Shown: one piece after another, positions 44,523 to 54,547 of the stretch
How positions within the stretch are numbered: the first letter of the stretch is position 1
Layout: each line of letters starts with the position of its first letter
Source of the DNA: Mobilisporobacter senegalensis
Lineage (GTDB): Bacteria; Bacillota; Clostridia; Lachnospirales; Lachnospiraceae
DNA length: 64,000 bases
NCBI RefSeq assembly: GCF_003752155.1
Contig: NZ_RJVG01000002.1
Coordinates: forward strand, 186,001 to 250,000
Direction of reading: 5' to 3'
Position numbers and translations under genes: made by a program
The notes under the pieces: generated by a model
The model's database searches: none
The model's input: the letters and a program-made list of their open reading frames with translations, nothing else
What the model was told of the DNA's origin: nothing

Positions 44523-46442
44523 TTATTCCACCAGACTTTCCCAAAGTTCAAATAGTTCTTCCAGTTTTGATTCTATGGATTTCTTCTCATTATTTAATTC
44601 CATGAGCTTAGAAACATTGGTATAAATATCCTCATGCGTTAGTAATTCGTCAATTTCTTCATTTCTCATTTCTAACTTATGGATTTCTTCCTCCGTTCTT
44701 TTTAATTCATTTTCACGCTTCCGGAGTTTTGCTTGTTCTTCTTTCTGTTGTTTCCAGTCAAGCTTTGTAGCAGAGGCGTCTTCCTGAATTATCATGTTTG
44801 AATTATTTGCAGGATCACCAAAATGCATTTTTTCAACTTCAGTTTTCTTCTCAAGATAATAATCATAATTCCCAATATAATTTAATAAGGAATTATTCGT
44901 AAGATCAAGAATTCGTGTAGCTGTTTTATTAATAAAGTAACGGTCATGTGATACATAAAGGACAGTTCCGGTATAATTATTTATTGCACGTTCTAAAATT
45001 TCTTTTGACATAATGTCCAGATGATTTGTAGGTTCATCCAATATTAAAAGATTGGCTTCGGATAGCATTAATTTAGCTAAGGATACTCGTCCCCGTTCTC
45101 CACCGCTTAAATCTTTAATTCTCTTAAACACATCATCCCCGGTGAATAAAAATGCAGCAAGAATATTGCGTATGGTAGTATTATCCAGATTTGGATAGGT
45201 ATCCTGCAGCTCATCGAATAAAGTTTTCTCCATACTAAGAACCTGATGCTCCTGATCGTAGTAGCCGATTTTAACTTTTGCACCAAGCTTGATTTCTCCA
45301 GTATCTGATGGAACAACACCATTTATAATTTTAAGTATTGTTGTTTTGCCAGTTCCATTATTACCTATGATTGCAACTTTTTCTTCTCTCTTAATATCAA
45401 AATTAAGACTTGTAAACAGTGGTTCTTTTCCAAAAGATTTACTTAGATTCGCTACAGTAAGAACATCATTGCCGCTTGTAACATTTGGCTCCAAACGTAT
45501 TGCGATCTGGGATTCGTGGGTAATTGGTTTCTCAATACGTTCTATTTTATCTAACATCTTTTCCCGGCTTTCTGCACGTTTGATTGATTTTTCCCGGTTA
45601 AAGGAGCGTAATTTAGCAATTACGTCTTCCTGATGTTTGATTTCTTTTTGCTGGTTCAGATAATGTTTTAGCATGGCATCCTGTAACATAGATTTCTTCT
45701 TGGCATATTCTGAATAATTACCTTCATAGGATACGGCTTTTGTATGGTCGATCTCAATTACTTTAGATACTACTTTATCTAGGAAATATCGATCATGAGC
45801 CACGATAATTACAGAGCCTTTATAATTAAGCAGATAATTCTCAAGCCAGGCAATAGATTCCATATCCAGATGGTTGGTTGGTTCATCTAATAAAATAACA
45901 TCGGGAGTAGAGAGGAGTAGTTTGCCGAGGCTTATTCTGGTCTTTTGTCCCCCGGACAAGGTATTTACATATTTTTCAAAATCTTCTTCCGGGAACCCAA
46001 GCCCTTTCAGAACACCTGTAATTTCACTCTTATAAGAATAACCATTTTTTAATTCGAACTCATGAGTCAACCTTGTATAAGTGCTCAGCATATTTTCTAA
46101 CTCTTTACCAGACACCAGCTTCATATCTTTTTCCAATTGACGTATTTTTTCATCTAACTCTATGATATCCCGCTTTATTTCCAGCATTTCATCATATATC
46201 GTATTCTTAGAATCCAAGTCCTGATGCTGGGACAGATATCCTATGGTACTTCCCTTGGCAAAGATAACTTCACCTTCATCAGACTTTAATTCATTTACGA
46301 TTATTTTAAGAAGGGTAGATTTGCCTGCACCATTTATACCAACAATTGCAGCCTTTTCATATTCATTGATATGAAAAGAGACATTTTTTAATATTTGATT
46401 TGTTCCAAATGCTTTGCTTATATTTTTACATGCCAAAATCAT
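44523..46442 (-). CDS. ABC-F family ATP-binding protein
   Basis: A 639-residue soluble protein with two ATPase domains and no membrane helices. First domain: GINGAGKST, LSGGQKTRISLGKLL, VILLDEPTNHLD. Second domain: GNNGTGKTT, LSGGERGRVSLAKLM, LLILDEPTNHLD. Between them lies the linker that reaches toward the ribosomal tRNA sites, and a C-terminal coiled coil (about 555-639) rich in Lys and Glu is present. ABC-F proteins act on ribosomes as translation factors or antibiotic-protection proteins. The C-terminal coil and length suggest the housekeeping YdiF/Uup-like side, but resistance cannot be excluded. ATG 46442 follows AAAGAGGAC on the minus strand. Single gene. Confidence 0.94.
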   Translation of the reverse strand: MILACKNISKAFGTNQILKNVSFHINEYEKAAIVGINGAGKSTLLKIIVNELKSDEGEVIFAKGSTIGYLSQHQDLDSKNTIYDEMLEIKRDIIELDEKIRQLEKDMKLVSGKELENMLSTYTRLTHEFELKNGYSYKSEITGVLKGLGFPEEDFEKYVNTLSGGQKTRISLGKLLLSTPDVILLDEPTNHLDMESIAWLENYLLNYKGSVIIVAHDRYFLDKVVSKVIEIDHTKAVSYEGNYSEYAKKKSMLQDAMLKHYLNQQKEIKHQEDVIAKLRSFNREKSIKRAESREKMLDKIERIEKPITHESQIAIRLEPNVTSGNDVLTVANLSKSFGKEPLFTSLNFDIKREEKVAIIGNNGTGKTTILKIINGVVPSDTGEIKLGAKVKIGYYDQEHQVLSMEKTLFDELQDTYPNLDNTTIRNILAAFLFTGDDVFKRIKDLSGGERGRVSLAKLMLSEANLLILDEPTNHLDIMSKEILERAINNYTGTVLYVSHDRYFINKTATRILDLTNNSLLNYIGNYDYYLEKKTEVEKMHFGDPANNSNMIIQEDASATKLDWKQQKEEQAKLRKRENELKRTEEEIHKLEMRNEEIDELLTHEDIYTNVSKLMELNNEKKSIESKLEELFELWESLVE

Positions 46443-46533
46443 GGTAGTCCTCTTTCTAGTAACAAAATATTTTAATGTTTTAATTTTAACATAGGTATAA
46501 AATTAAGTAAAGACCAGCGAATACGACAAAAAA

Positions 46534-46573
46534 GTTCCTTCTCTATAAGAATATTTCACTTAAGAGAAGGAAC
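46534..46573 (-). terminator. Terminator of the dCache chemoreceptor gene
   Basis: GTTCCTTCTCT (46534-46544) pairs with AGAGAAGGAAC (46563-46573). On the minus strand it is followed by TTTTTTGTC, so it ends the chemoreceptor transcript, about 88 bases beyond that stop. Confidence 0.85.
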
Positions 46574-46660
46574 ATTTCATAATGTGGAACAATTGATATA
46601 AAATATTTTTTGATCCAATATTATGGATCTGGGATTTATTTGATCTGGATTTGTAATATA

Positions 46661-48733
46661 CTAAATCTGAAAAGCTTTCACTGCAGATTCCATGTGTTTA
46701 GCCATTTCATTCATTTCTTCTGCTAATGCATTTACTTGTTCCGATGCAGCATTTTGCTCTTCTGTTGCAGCAGATACTTCCTGGGCAGCAACAGCAGTTT
46801 CTTCTGAAACGACGGACACATGTTCAATCATAGTCATTACTCTTGTTTTACTTTCAATTACAAGGTCTAAAGAGTTTGTGATATTGCTGATTTTAGATAC
46901 AATATTTTCAACTCCTTTATCTATTGAGACAAAGGATTCTTTTGTATTATTGACAGCTTCATTCTGTGCCTGTATTACTTTTTCTGTTTCCTCCATTGTC
47001 TGTTGTGCTTTTAGTATATCTTTTTGAATTGAAGTAATAATATCTTTAACATCATTGCTGGATGCAGCGCTGCTTTCAGCAAGATTTTTGACTTCACTTG
47101 CGACGACAGCAAATCCTTTTCCCGCATCTCCGGCACGGGCAGCTTCTATTGCGGCATTTAATGAGAGGAGATTCGTTTGTTCCGAAATAGAAGTAATGGT
47201 TTCAACGATTTGGCCAATAGTATTTGCTTTGTCTTTTAGGCTTTCGATAACATTTAATAATTCATTTGTAACCCGGTTATTTTCTTTGTTCTTCTCTTCT
47301 AGTAGCATAATGGTATTCATACCATTTTTGTTAGCTTCATTCACCTGTTTTGAAGATGTACTGCTTTCTTCAATGAAGTAAGTCATATTATCTACTTCAG
47401 CAGCAAGCCTTTGTACTTCCTTTGAACCATCCTCTGCTTCAAGAGCCTGATTGTTGGCGCCGGTTGCTACTTCTACAATTGTTTTTGCAACCTCTTCTGT
47501 AGCTTTTGCAGTATCTTCCGTTGTAGCAGCCAGCATATTGGAACTGTGGCTGACTTCTAGTGCGGTTTTTTGTATTTCCTCAATCAAAGTTTTCATTCCC
47601 ATGATCATAGAATTAAAACTATTGCTTAGTTTTCCTAATTCATTTTTTGAATGATAGTTACTTTTTACCGTCAAATCACCTTGGTTTGCCTGTTCCATAA
47701 GCTTCATCAGATTTACAATAGGCTTGGTTATACTGCTTGAAATAAAATAAGTAATAAGAATGACTATAGGTATCAGTATTGCAATCATTATAATATTTCT
47801 GTTTTGCATATTGTTGATGATCGATAATGCATCCGATTGTTTTTGAACAGTGATTACAGCCCAGGGAGCAGATTCACCAGGTATTTTTATACTCTCATAT
47901 GCACTAATGACTTCATCACCTTTTAGATCTTTGTATTCTGATGTACCGGATTCTCCACTTAATACTTTAGTGGTAATTGTCTGAATTTCTTTTGCTACTT
48001 CAATTGGCTGAACCTCCGTGGTTTCATTGCCATCAGCATCAAGAACTACGTTACCTTGTGCATCCATGACCTGTACTGTTTTTTGAAGTGTTTTATAATT
48101 ATATAATTCAGAAACCTGAGTTTTCTCAGGATGGGCAATTACGACCCCTTCACCATCGATAATATATGTATAACTTCCATCTTGACTTTTTTCTTCCACA
48201 ATTTGCTGTAATGCATCAAGGCTTAGATCAGCGCCCATAATTCCTTTAAAGCTTCCATTTTGGTTTATTGGAAAAAATATAGAGGTCACAGGCTTGTTTC
48301 CACTAAGAGAATAATATGACTGGCTGACAAATGGAGTTTTATCATCGATCATTTTGGTAAACCACCAACGACTTGAACGGTCTCCTAATTCACCGGCAGA
48401 TCTGGCAGTCTGCATACCATCTGTTCCTTGTACATATAATAAATCAAAATAGGGATGACGTTCTACTGTGCCAGCAAGTGCATTGGACTGGGCTGTGGGA
48501 TTAAAATCTGTAATAGAGTCGCTGACAGATAAATGCTCTGTTAAGGAATAAGCCTTATCTACAAAAGACAGAACATTATCAGCTACGGAATCAGCTAATT
48601 TTGTCTGATTTTGGATTGCCTGTCCTTTTAATTCATTGTAACTAAGAGTAAATCCTAAAACAGTTGATCCAATTAAAGGGATTAAAACTAAAATAAGAGT
48701 TACGAGGATTAATTTGTTTTTAATAGATTTCAT
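46661..48733 (-). CDS. Methyl-accepting chemotaxis protein with dCache sensor
   Basis: A 690-residue chemoreceptor. An N-terminal helix (about 8-28) and a second (about 311-332) flank a large extracellular double-Cache region; [35 protein letters not shown] and [15 protein letters not shown] are typical of Cache strands. HAMP follows ([17 protein letters not shown]), then the signalling domain with tip [20 protein letters not shown]. Such receptors usually detect amino acids, organic acids or purines. ATG 48733 has GGAGTATT upstream on the minus strand. Single gene, with its own terminator. Confidence 0.94.
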   Translation of the reverse strand: MKSIKNKLILVTLILVLIPLIGSTVLGFTLSYNELKGQAIQNQTKLADSVADNVLSFVDKAYSLTEHLSVSDSITDFNPTAQSNALAGTVERHPYFDLLYVQGTDGMQTARSAGELGDRSSRWWFTKMIDDKTPFVSQSYYSLSGNKPVTSIFFPINQNGSFKGIMGADLSLDALQQIVEEKSQDGSYTYIIDGEGVVIAHPEKTQVSELYNYKTLQKTVQVMDAQGNVVLDADGNETTEVQPIEVAKEIQTITTKVLSGESGTSEYKDLKGDEVISAYESIKIPGESAPWAVITVQKQSDALSIINNMQNRNIIMIAILIPIVILITYFISSSITKPIVNLMKLMEQANQGDLTVKSNYHSKNELGKLSNSFNSMIMGMKTLIEEIQKTALEVSHSSNMLAATTEDTAKATEEVAKTIVEVATGANNQALEAEDGSKEVQRLAAEVDNMTYFIEESSTSSKQVNEANKNGMNTIMLLEEKNKENNRVTNELLNVIESLKDKANTIGQIVETITSISEQTNLLSLNAAIEAARAGDAGKGFAVVASEVKNLAESSAASSNDVKDIITSIQKDILKAQQTMEETEKVIQAQNEAVNNTKESFVSIDKGVENIVSKISNITNSLDLVIESKTRVMTMIEHVSVVSEETAVAAQEVSAATEEQNAASEQVNALAEEMNEMAKHMESAVKAFQI

Positions 48734-48952
48734 AGAGAGAATACTCCTTGATAAATGTTTATTTATTCACTATCTATATTAATTAATACTTCTTTCTTTG
48801 ACACATAATATTATTTATTGAAATTTAGGGATGATAAATTACTACTTTATGTCGAAAACTGTCGAATAGTGAATATATCGTTATTCTATTATCAGAGTTT
48901 TATATTGTCAATTGGAAAATGGTAATATATTCTTAATTTTCTGCAAAAATGC

Positions 48953-48985
48953 AAAGAAGGTTGTTTTAATACAACAACCTTCTTT
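48953..48985 (-). terminator. Terminator after the small conserved gene
   Basis: AAAGAAGGTTGTT (48953-48965) pairs perfectly with AACAACCTTCTTT (48973-48985). On the minus strand it is followed by GCATTTTTG. It ends six bases from the stop of the gene at 48991. Confidence 0.85.
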
Positions 48986-48990
48986 GTCTC

Positions 48991-49185
48991 TTACTTAAAA
49001 CTGGAATGATCAGAAAGACTGGTAACATATTGTTTCATTTCTTCTCTTGAGTGTATCTGGGTGGTATGATTTATGACTTCCTGCTGTTTTTGCTTATCCA
49101 GATTAGCAAAATAATTCATGGCATCCAGATCTTGCGCAAGAGCCATACCAAAACCAATTGGAACTTCACTTAATAAATTATTCAT
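48991..49185 (-). CDS. Small conserved protein of unknown function
   Basis: A 64-residue soluble protein beginning MNNLLSEVPIGFGMALAQDL and ending with a polar tail. I have the impression that this type of sequence is widespread in Clostridia, with no assigned function. ATG 49185 was chosen because GAGGTGATTG precedes it; the longer frame would start at a GTG inside that ribosome site. No cysteines, no membrane segment and no obvious DNA-binding motif are present. It has its own terminator and is divergent from rex. Confidence 0.75.
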   Translation of the reverse strand: MNNLLSEVPIGFGMALAQDLDAMNYFANLDKQKQQEVINHTTQIHSREEMKQYVTSLSDHSSFK

Positions 49186-49339
49186 ATCAATCACCTCAGA
49201 AATAGCATCTGCAATTTAGATTATATTATGTAAAATCAAGAACATATAAAAATGGATTTAAAGGTAAATTTTTATTAAATAATTACAGTTCAGCCTAAGC
49301 TCGATTTCTCTTTGCTGCATTAAATAATTTAAACATTAT

Positions 49340-49368
49340 TTGACAAGAAGTTAACGATTTTATATAAT
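49340..49368 (+). promoter_or_regulatory. Sigma-A promoter of the rex cluster
   Basis: TTGACA (49340-49345) and TATAAT (49363-49368) are both perfect consensus hexamers with 17-base spacing, 37 bases before the rex start. I did not find a clear Rex box near it. Confidence 0.85.
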
Positions 49369-49405
49369 AACAGTAAGTGTTTTTATTAAAAAGGAGGAAC
49401 AAATA

Positions 49406-50056
49406 GTGGAAGAAAAAGGTATATCCTTAGCTGTAATAAGAAGGCTTCCAAGATATTACAGATATTTAGGTGAGCTTCTTGAGAATGAAGTCGTTCGTAT
49501 ATCATCCAAAGAACTTAGTGAAAAGATGAATGTTACAGCTTCTCAGATAAGACAGGATTTAAATAATTTTGGTGGATTTGGTCAACAAGGGTATGGCTAT
49601 AATGTAGAATATTTGTATAATGAGATAGGCAAGATTCTTGGATTAGAGAAAAAATATAATGTTATCATTATTGGAGCAGGTAACCTTGGACAGGCGCTTG
49701 CTAATTATCAGGATTTTGAAAGAAGAGGTTTTGTTATACAAGCCCTGTTTGATGTAAATCCTAGATTGGCAGGGGTTTCTATTCGTGGGAAAGATGTGTA
49801 TTTAATTGATGAGCTTGAAACATATATGAAAGAGCATACCGTTCATATTGCAGCACTTACATTACCTAAGACAAAAGCACCACAGATAGCTTCAGATTTA
49901 GTAAAATGGGGCATTAAGGCCATATGGAATTTTGCACCTACAGATCTTAATCTGCCAAGTGATATCATGGTCGAAAATGTGCATTTGGCAGAAAGTCTTA
50001 TGAGATTGTCCTATAAATTAAAAACTCATGAAGAAGCCATGCAGAAAAAGGAATAA
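49406..50056 (+). CDS. rex: Redox-sensing transcriptional repressor Rex
   Basis: A 216-residue repressor that senses the NADH/NAD ratio and controls fermentation genes. The N-terminal winged helix includes VIRRLPRYYRYL and VTASQIRQDLNNFGGFGQQGYGYNV, the family's DNA-binding hallmark. The C-terminal Rossmann domain has IIGAGNLGQALANY and the late segment AIWNFAPTDL. GTG 49406 is the start, with AAAGGAGGAAC ahead of it. It leads a run of genes continuing through acpS, nnr, alr and mazF in the same direction, with short gaps up to alr. Confidence 0.96.
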   Translation: MEEKGISLAVIRRLPRYYRYLGELLENEVVRISSKELSEKMNVTASQIRQDLNNFGGFGQQGYGYNVEYLYNEIGKILGLEKKYNVIIIGAGNLGQALANYQDFERRGFVIQALFDVNPRLAGVSIRGKDVYLIDELETYMKEHTVHIAALTLPKTKAPQIASDLVKWGIKAIWNFAPTDLNLPSDIMVENVHLAESLMRLSYKLKTHEEAMQKKE

Positions 50057-50096
50057 AAGTAAAGTGGATAAGGTTTTTAAAGGAAGGTGGATCTAA

Positions 50097-50711
50097 TTGA
50101 CAAAAAAGAATAATAATTTTGATGATTTCAGACTATCCTTTATAAATAAAAAAATTCCTATTCTTACTTTAGATACAAGATGGCATCAATTGTTTCCTGG
50201 AATGGATAAACCAGTGGATGTAAAAGTATTAGAAGATCAGTTGAACGATTTAATGAAGAGACAAGGAAGATTAACATCAGAAATAAAAGATTTAAAAGCT
50301 TTGAAAAAGCAGCTTATGGCAGAAATCGTTCAAAGTATGGATATAGATACTTTATCAACAAGACATAAGAATGAGAAAAAACTGGAACAAAATCGAAGAC
50401 TGATTCAGGAAATTAATGAGAAATTAAATGATTGTGAAAATGAATTAGGAGAATTGCCTTACAAAATCAAAGCTACAAATGAAGAATTAATGCTAAATAG
50501 TGTGGCAATTTGTTACGAAGAAATGCAGGAGAACTATAATGAAATAGCAAATTTAAATGATTGGATTCAACAGACCAGAGAAGCATTAAAAAATAAGATT
50601 CTAGAAAAGCAGGATCTGGAGAATAGGAATACAATCATTTATTCTAATATGCATGATTTACTTGGGGCAGAAATAATGGAAATTTTAGATAAAAAGCAAG
50701 TGAATAATTGA
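50097..50711 (+). CDS. Coiled-coil protein of unknown function
   Basis: A 204-residue, mostly helical protein. After a short N-terminal part (FINKKIPILTLDTRWHQLFP) the rest, about 45-195, is a long charged heptad-like coiled coil (LNDLMKRQGRLTSEIKDLKA, KLEQNRRLIQEINEKLNDCE). No membrane segment, catalytic motif or signal peptide is visible. Start is TTG 50097, after GGAAGGTGG. It is tightly placed between rex and acpS, so it is co-transcribed with them. I do not recognise the family. Confidence 0.75.
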   Translation: MTKKNNNFDDFRLSFINKKIPILTLDTRWHQLFPGMDKPVDVKVLEDQLNDLMKRQGRLTSEIKDLKALKKQLMAEIVQSMDIDTLSTRHKNEKKLEQNRRLIQEINEKLNDCENELGELPYKIKATNEELMLNSVAICYEEMQENYNEIANLNDWIQQTREALKNKILEKQDLENRNTIIYSNMHDLLGAEIMEILDKKQVNN

Positions 50712-50730
50712 TTTCGAAAGGTGAGAAGCT

Positions 50731-51093
50731 TTGATTATCGGTATAGGAACAGATTTAATTGAAATTGATAGAGTATTGAAAGCTTGTAATAAAGAATCAT
50801 TTCTAAAGAAATACTATACTTTAAAAGAGATAGAATTAATTCAGACAGATAAAAAAAAATCTGCTGATAACTTTGCTGTAAAAGAAGCAGTAGCTAAAAT
50901 GTTTGGAACAGGATTCAGAGGTATTATACCTATTGAAATTGAAGTCTTACGAGATGAATTGGGCAGGCCTTATGTTAATTTATATGGTAAAGCAAAAGAG
51001 AAGAGTTTAGAATTAGATATAGATAAAATACATGTATCTATATCTAATACTAAGCTTTATTCAATTGCCTATGTGATAGGAGAAGGGATTTAG
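50731..51093 (+). CDS. acpS: Holo-[acyl-carrier-protein] synthase
   Basis: Transfers 4'-phosphopantetheine from CoA to acyl carrier protein for fatty acid synthesis. The 120-residue length is typical. The metal-binding Asp is in IGIGTDLIEIDRV and the conserved Glu-Ala pair in FAVKEAVAKMFGTG. VSISNTKLYSIAYVI is the usual C-terminal segment (SHT/SNT..A.A). Start is TTG 50731 with AAAGGTGAG upstream. It is three bases from nnr; the order acpS-nnr-alr-mazF resembles the arrangement in many Firmicutes. Confidence 0.95.
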   Translation: MIIGIGTDLIEIDRVLKACNKESFLKKYYTLKEIELIQTDKKKSADNFAVKEAVAKMFGTGFRGIIPIEIEVLRDELGRPYVNLYGKAKEKSLELDIDKIHVSISNTKLYSIAYVIGEGI

Positions 51094-51096
51094 AAG

Positions 51097-52623
51097 ATGA
51101 AGTATGTTGTTAATGGATCACAAATGAAAGAAATTGATGAATATACTATTCGAGAAATCGGAATCCCTTCTTTAGTATTAATGGAGAAAGCTGCCATGGC
51201 AGCGGTTGATGTGATATTAAAATCCATAGTCAAAGAGGATAAGATTTTAGCTGTATGTGGGACCGGTAATAATGGTGGAGATGGTGTAGCTGTAGCGAGA
51301 ATCCTATTCCATTTAGGTTTTGATGCGGATATCTTACTTCTTGGAGAAGAAGAAAAGTCTACAGAACAAACAAAAATACAGCTTAATATTGCCAGAAATA
51401 TTGGGGTGAATATCTTTAACCAACTAGAAATTAATGAATATAATATAATTATAGATGCATTATTTGGCATAGGTTTGTCGAAAGCAGTCACTGGCAGATA
51501 TGCATCTATTATTAATCAAATAAATCAATTACAAAATAGAGTTTATTCTATTGATATTCCATCTGGAATAAGTGCTAATGATGGAAAAGTGTTGAATACA
51601 GCAATTAAGGCAGATGAAACTATTACATTTGGATTTTTAAAACTAGGTCATTTGTTATATCCAGGTTCTGAGTATGCAGGAATAGTAACAGTAAAGGATA
51701 TTGGATTTTCGCCAAAAGCACTTATGGGGATACGGCCGGAACATTTTATCTATGAACCAGAAGATATATTAAGGTTACCGGTAAGGCAAAAGTATTCCAA
51801 TAAGGGGACTTACGGAAAAGTATTAGTTATGGCAGGTTCTAAGGAAATATCAGGAGCCTGTTTTTTAGCAGCGAAAGCTGCTTATCGAACAGGAGCAGGT
51901 CTTGTTAAGATAATGACTGCTATTGAAAACAAAGAGATACTACAAACTTTACTACCGGAGGCTCTTTCTTTTACCTATGATGAAGAGGAAAACAGCGATA
52001 GTCTGAGAGAGGGCATTATAAACGAAATACAGCAGTCGACCTCTATTGTAATAGGACCAGGCATTGGTGTTTCTAATATGGCAGATCAATTATTGCAATT
52101 GGTACTAAAATATTCAAAAGTTCCAACAATTATTGATGCAGATGCTATTAATCTTCTTGCAAAAGAAAAAGAATATGAAGATTTCAAAGAAAACAACGGC
52201 ATAGATATCAATGTTAATCTGCCAAATAATTTTATTCTTACTCCACATCTAAAAGAAATGTCGAGGCTTATGAATCGAACAGTACAAGAAATTGCTGAAA
52301 ATATTTTGCAGACAGCAAACCTGGCAACGAAAGAGAAACAGTACACACTTGTCTTAAAAGATGCAAGAACATTAGTAGCTAGTCAGGGGAAGATCTATAT
52401 CAATACATCAGGTAATAATGGCATGGCTACAGGAGGTTCCGGCGATGTACTAACAGGAATCATTGCAGGATTACTGGCACAAGGTATGTCTGCTTTTGAA
52501 GCTGCAGCTTTAGGAGTATATCTTCATGGACTTGCAGGAGATCATGCAATGAGAGAAAAAGGGGTTTATTCTCTTATGGCAAGTGATATAATAGAAGCAT
52601 TACCATGTGTAGTTAGGGACTAG
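51097..52623 (+). CDS. nnr: Bifunctional NAD(P)H-hydrate epimerase / ADP-dependent dehydratase
   Basis: Repairs damaged NADH and NADPH hydrates. The N-terminal YjeF epimerase domain (1-215) has VCGTGNNGGDGVAVARIL and IIDALFGIGL. The C-terminal ribokinase-like dehydratase domain (about 225-500) begins RQKYSNKGTYGKVLVMAGS, has IIDADAINLL, and ends with the nucleotide site MATGGSGDVLTGIIAGLL. The 508-residue length is normal for the fused form. ATG 51097 lies three bases after acpS, whose end supplies AGAAGG as ribosome site. Cytoplasmic metabolite-repair enzyme. Confidence 0.95.
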   Translation: MKYVVNGSQMKEIDEYTIREIGIPSLVLMEKAAMAAVDVILKSIVKEDKILAVCGTGNNGGDGVAVARILFHLGFDADILLLGEEEKSTEQTKIQLNIARNIGVNIFNQLEINEYNIIIDALFGIGLSKAVTGRYASIINQINQLQNRVYSIDIPSGISANDGKVLNTAIKADETITFGFLKLGHLLYPGSEYAGIVTVKDIGFSPKALMGIRPEHFIYEPEDILRLPVRQKYSNKGTYGKVLVMAGSKEISGACFLAAKAAYRTGAGLVKIMTAIENKEILQTLLPEALSFTYDEEENSDSLREGIINEIQQSTSIVIGPGIGVSNMADQLLQLVLKYSKVPTIIDADAINLLAKEKEYEDFKENNGIDINVNLPNNFILTPHLKEMSRLMNRTVQEIAENILQTANLATKEKQYTLVLKDARTLVASQGKIYINTSGNNGMATGGSGDVLTGIIAGLLAQGMSAFEAAALGVYLHGLAGDHAMREKGVYSLMASDIIEALPCVVRD

Positions 52624-52635
52624 GAGGCAAATAGT

Positions 52636-53826
52636 ATGAAAGAGTACTACAGAGTCAAGGCATTAATAAACCTTGATGCAATTTACAAAAATATAGAGAA
52701 TACCAGAAAAATTATTCGTAGTGACTCAAAGATAATGGCTGTTGTGAAGGCAGATGGTTACGGGCATGGAGCAATTCCTGTAGCAAAGATCCTTGATCCG
52801 TTGGTAGATGTTTATGGGATTGCCATCATTCAAGAAGGAATAGAACTAAGAAATGCTAATATTACAAAACCTATTTTAATACTTGGGTTTACCCCGAAAG
52901 AGTATTATAAAGAATTGATAGAATACGATATTGCCCAGACTGTATTTCAATATGATATGGCATTGGATATATCAAAGGAAGCACTTAAACAGGGAAAAAC
53001 AGCAAAAATTCACATTAAATTGGATACAGGAATGAGTAGAATAGGTTTTTGGCCATCGTCAGACAGTATTGAATGTATCAAGAAAATTAGTAAATTAGAA
53101 GGAATTAAGATAGAAGGGATTTTCACTCATTTTGCAAAAGCTGATTATTTAGACAAAACAATGGCAAGAAATCAATTAAAAATATTTCTTGAGTTTGTAG
53201 ATAGATTAGAAAATGAAGGCATAAAAATTTCTTTAAAGCATGTTTCCAATAGTGCAGGGATTATTGATATGCCTGAAGCGAATCTGGATATGGTTAGAAG
53301 TGGTATATCTACTTATGGATTATATCCATCGGAAGAAGTGAACAAAGAAAAGCTTCCTCTGATACCTGCCTTAGAATTAAAAAGTTATGTGGTACATGTA
53401 AAAGAATTAGAAGCAGGCATTGGTGTTGGCTATGGAAGTACTTTTATTACCCAAAAGAAAACAATGGTTGCAACCATACCAATTGGTTATGGAGATGGTT
53501 ACCCAAGAAGATTATCTAATATAGGAAGGGTATTAATCAAAGGCAGATCAGCACCTATTATAGGTAGAATCTGTATGGATCAATTTATGGTTGATATATC
53601 GGATATTGATAATGTGTGTGCGGGAGATGTGGTAACTTTAATAGGAAGAGATCAAAATGAATTTATTTCAGTAGAAGAATTAGCCGCTCTGGAAGGTTCA
53701 TTTAATTATGAATTTGTTTGTGACCTTGGAAAAAGAATCCCCAGAGAATATTATAGGGATGGTAAAAAAATAGGTACTCTGGATTATTATAATTGTACCA
53801 AGGTTACCCTTGATTTTCCATTATAA
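52636..53826 (+). CDS. alr: Alanine racemase
   Basis: PLP enzyme that makes D-alanine for peptidoglycan. The PLP lysine is in MAVVKADGYGHGA, and the second catalytic base (Tyr) is in GVGYGSTFIT near residue 275. IKLDTGMSRIGF and RVSIGYGDGYPR-like ATIPIGYGDGYPRRL match the family, and GRICMDQFMVD is the dimer-contributed segment. The 396-residue length is normal. AGGAGG precedes ATG 52636, 12 bases after nnr. No close terminator follows; the next gene is the MazF toxin. Confidence 0.96.
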   Translation: MKEYYRVKALINLDAIYKNIENTRKIIRSDSKIMAVVKADGYGHGAIPVAKILDPLVDVYGIAIIQEGIELRNANITKPILILGFTPKEYYKELIEYDIAQTVFQYDMALDISKEALKQGKTAKIHIKLDTGMSRIGFWPSSDSIECIKKISKLEGIKIEGIFTHFAKADYLDKTMARNQLKIFLEFVDRLENEGIKISLKHVSNSAGIIDMPEANLDMVRSGISTYGLYPSEEVNKEKLPLIPALELKSYVVHVKELEAGIGVGYGSTFITQKKTMVATIPIGYGDGYPRRLSNIGRVLIKGRSAPIIGRICMDQFMVDISDIDNVCAGDVVTLIGRDQNEFISVEELAALEGSFNYEFVCDLGKRIPREYYRDGKKIGTLDYYNCTKVTLDFPL

Positions 53827-53846
53827 TGTGAAAATCATGTAAAAAC

Positions 53847-53863
53847 AGGAGGTATTCATACCT
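53847..53863. promoter_or_regulatory. Orphan ribosome site overlapping a palindrome upstream of mazF
   Basis: AGGAGG (53847-53852) is an ideal ribosome site but no start codon or reading frame follows it. It overlaps the palindrome AGGTAT-TC-ATACCT (53850-53863). It may be the remains of a lost mazE start, or an operator for the toxin gene. Confidence 0.4.
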
Positions 53864-53959
53864 AAAATACTTAAATTCGAAAAAGAATAACACTTTATGG
53901 AATACACTAGGAAAATTTGGAGATAATAAAGCTAAAGCCTAAGATGGAGTGTGAATAAA

Positions 53960-54319
53960 GTGATAATAAAAAGAGGAGATATCTTCTATGCAGATTTAAG
54001 ACCTGTCATTGGTTCAGAACAAGGTGGCGTAAGGCCAGTATTAATCATTCAAAATGATACCGGCAACAAGCATAGCCCCACAGTGATCTGTGCAGCAATA
54101 ACTTCAAAAATGAATAAAGCGAAGCTGCCAACTCATGTTCAGATAGATGCTGAGAAATATGGTGTAGTAAAAGATTCGGTTATACTTTTAGAACAAGTGC
54201 GGACGATTGATAAATCAAGGCTTAAGGAAAAGGTATGCCACCTTGACGAAGACATACTTAAGAAAATAGATAGAGCATTAATCGTAAGTTTTTCCTTAGA
54301 TACATATGCTTATAATTAA
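53960..54319 (+). CDS. mazF: MazF-type mRNA interferase toxin
   Basis: A 119-residue endoribonuclease of the MazF/NdoA/PemK group. The family start [22 protein letters not shown] is clear, with the catalytic Arg in the RGDIF and GGVRPVL loops. [21 protein letters not shown] and [12 protein letters not shown] are also typical (Thr of ITS is the second catalytic residue). I chose GTG 53960; GTG 53951 is too close to the GGAG at 53946. In Bacillus the antitoxin gene mazE lies between alr and mazF; here the gap is only 133 bases and no antitoxin frame fits. A strong terminator follows. Confidence 0.93.
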   Translation: MIIKRGDIFYADLRPVIGSEQGGVRPVLIIQNDTGNKHSPTVICAAITSKMNKAKLPTHVQIDAEKYGVVKDSVILLEQVRTIDKSRLKEKVCHLDEDILKKIDRALIVSFSLDTYAYN

Positions 54320-54340
54320 CAAAAGGAATATTTCGCACAA

Positions 54341-54377
54341 AAAATAGCAATTAGATTTTATATCTAATTGCTATTTT
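54341..54377 (+). terminator. Intrinsic terminator after mazF
   Basis: AAAATAGCAATTAGAT (54341-54356) pairs perfectly with ATCTAATTGCTATTTT (54362-54377). Confidence 0.92.
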
Positions 54378-54547
54378 CCTGTAATCTTTGTACAATAGAT
54401 ACACATGATAAACTATTGTATAAGTTACAATACGTATAATAGGGTGGGATAGAAAGTGATTTCTCACTTCTGGAACTTAGTATAGTATAAATATGTGTTT
54501 ATAATGTGAATAAATTATAAAAAAAATAGAAAATGAATGACTTTTTT

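Noticed and set aside
46692-47654. Long plus-strand frames opposite the dCache chemoreceptor gene
   Set aside because: They mirror the Ala/Ser-rich signalling domain on the other strand; such antisense frames recur opposite the other chemoreceptor genes too.
49201-49405. Rex-box search upstream of rex
   Set aside because: GTTAAC occurs between the promoter hexamers, but no full TTGTTAA-N4-TTAACAA type site is present, so autoregulation is not claimed.
54416-54440. TTGTAT and TATAAT as a promoter for the ThrE-type exporter
   Set aside because: The spacing is only 13 bases, too short for a sigma-A promoter.
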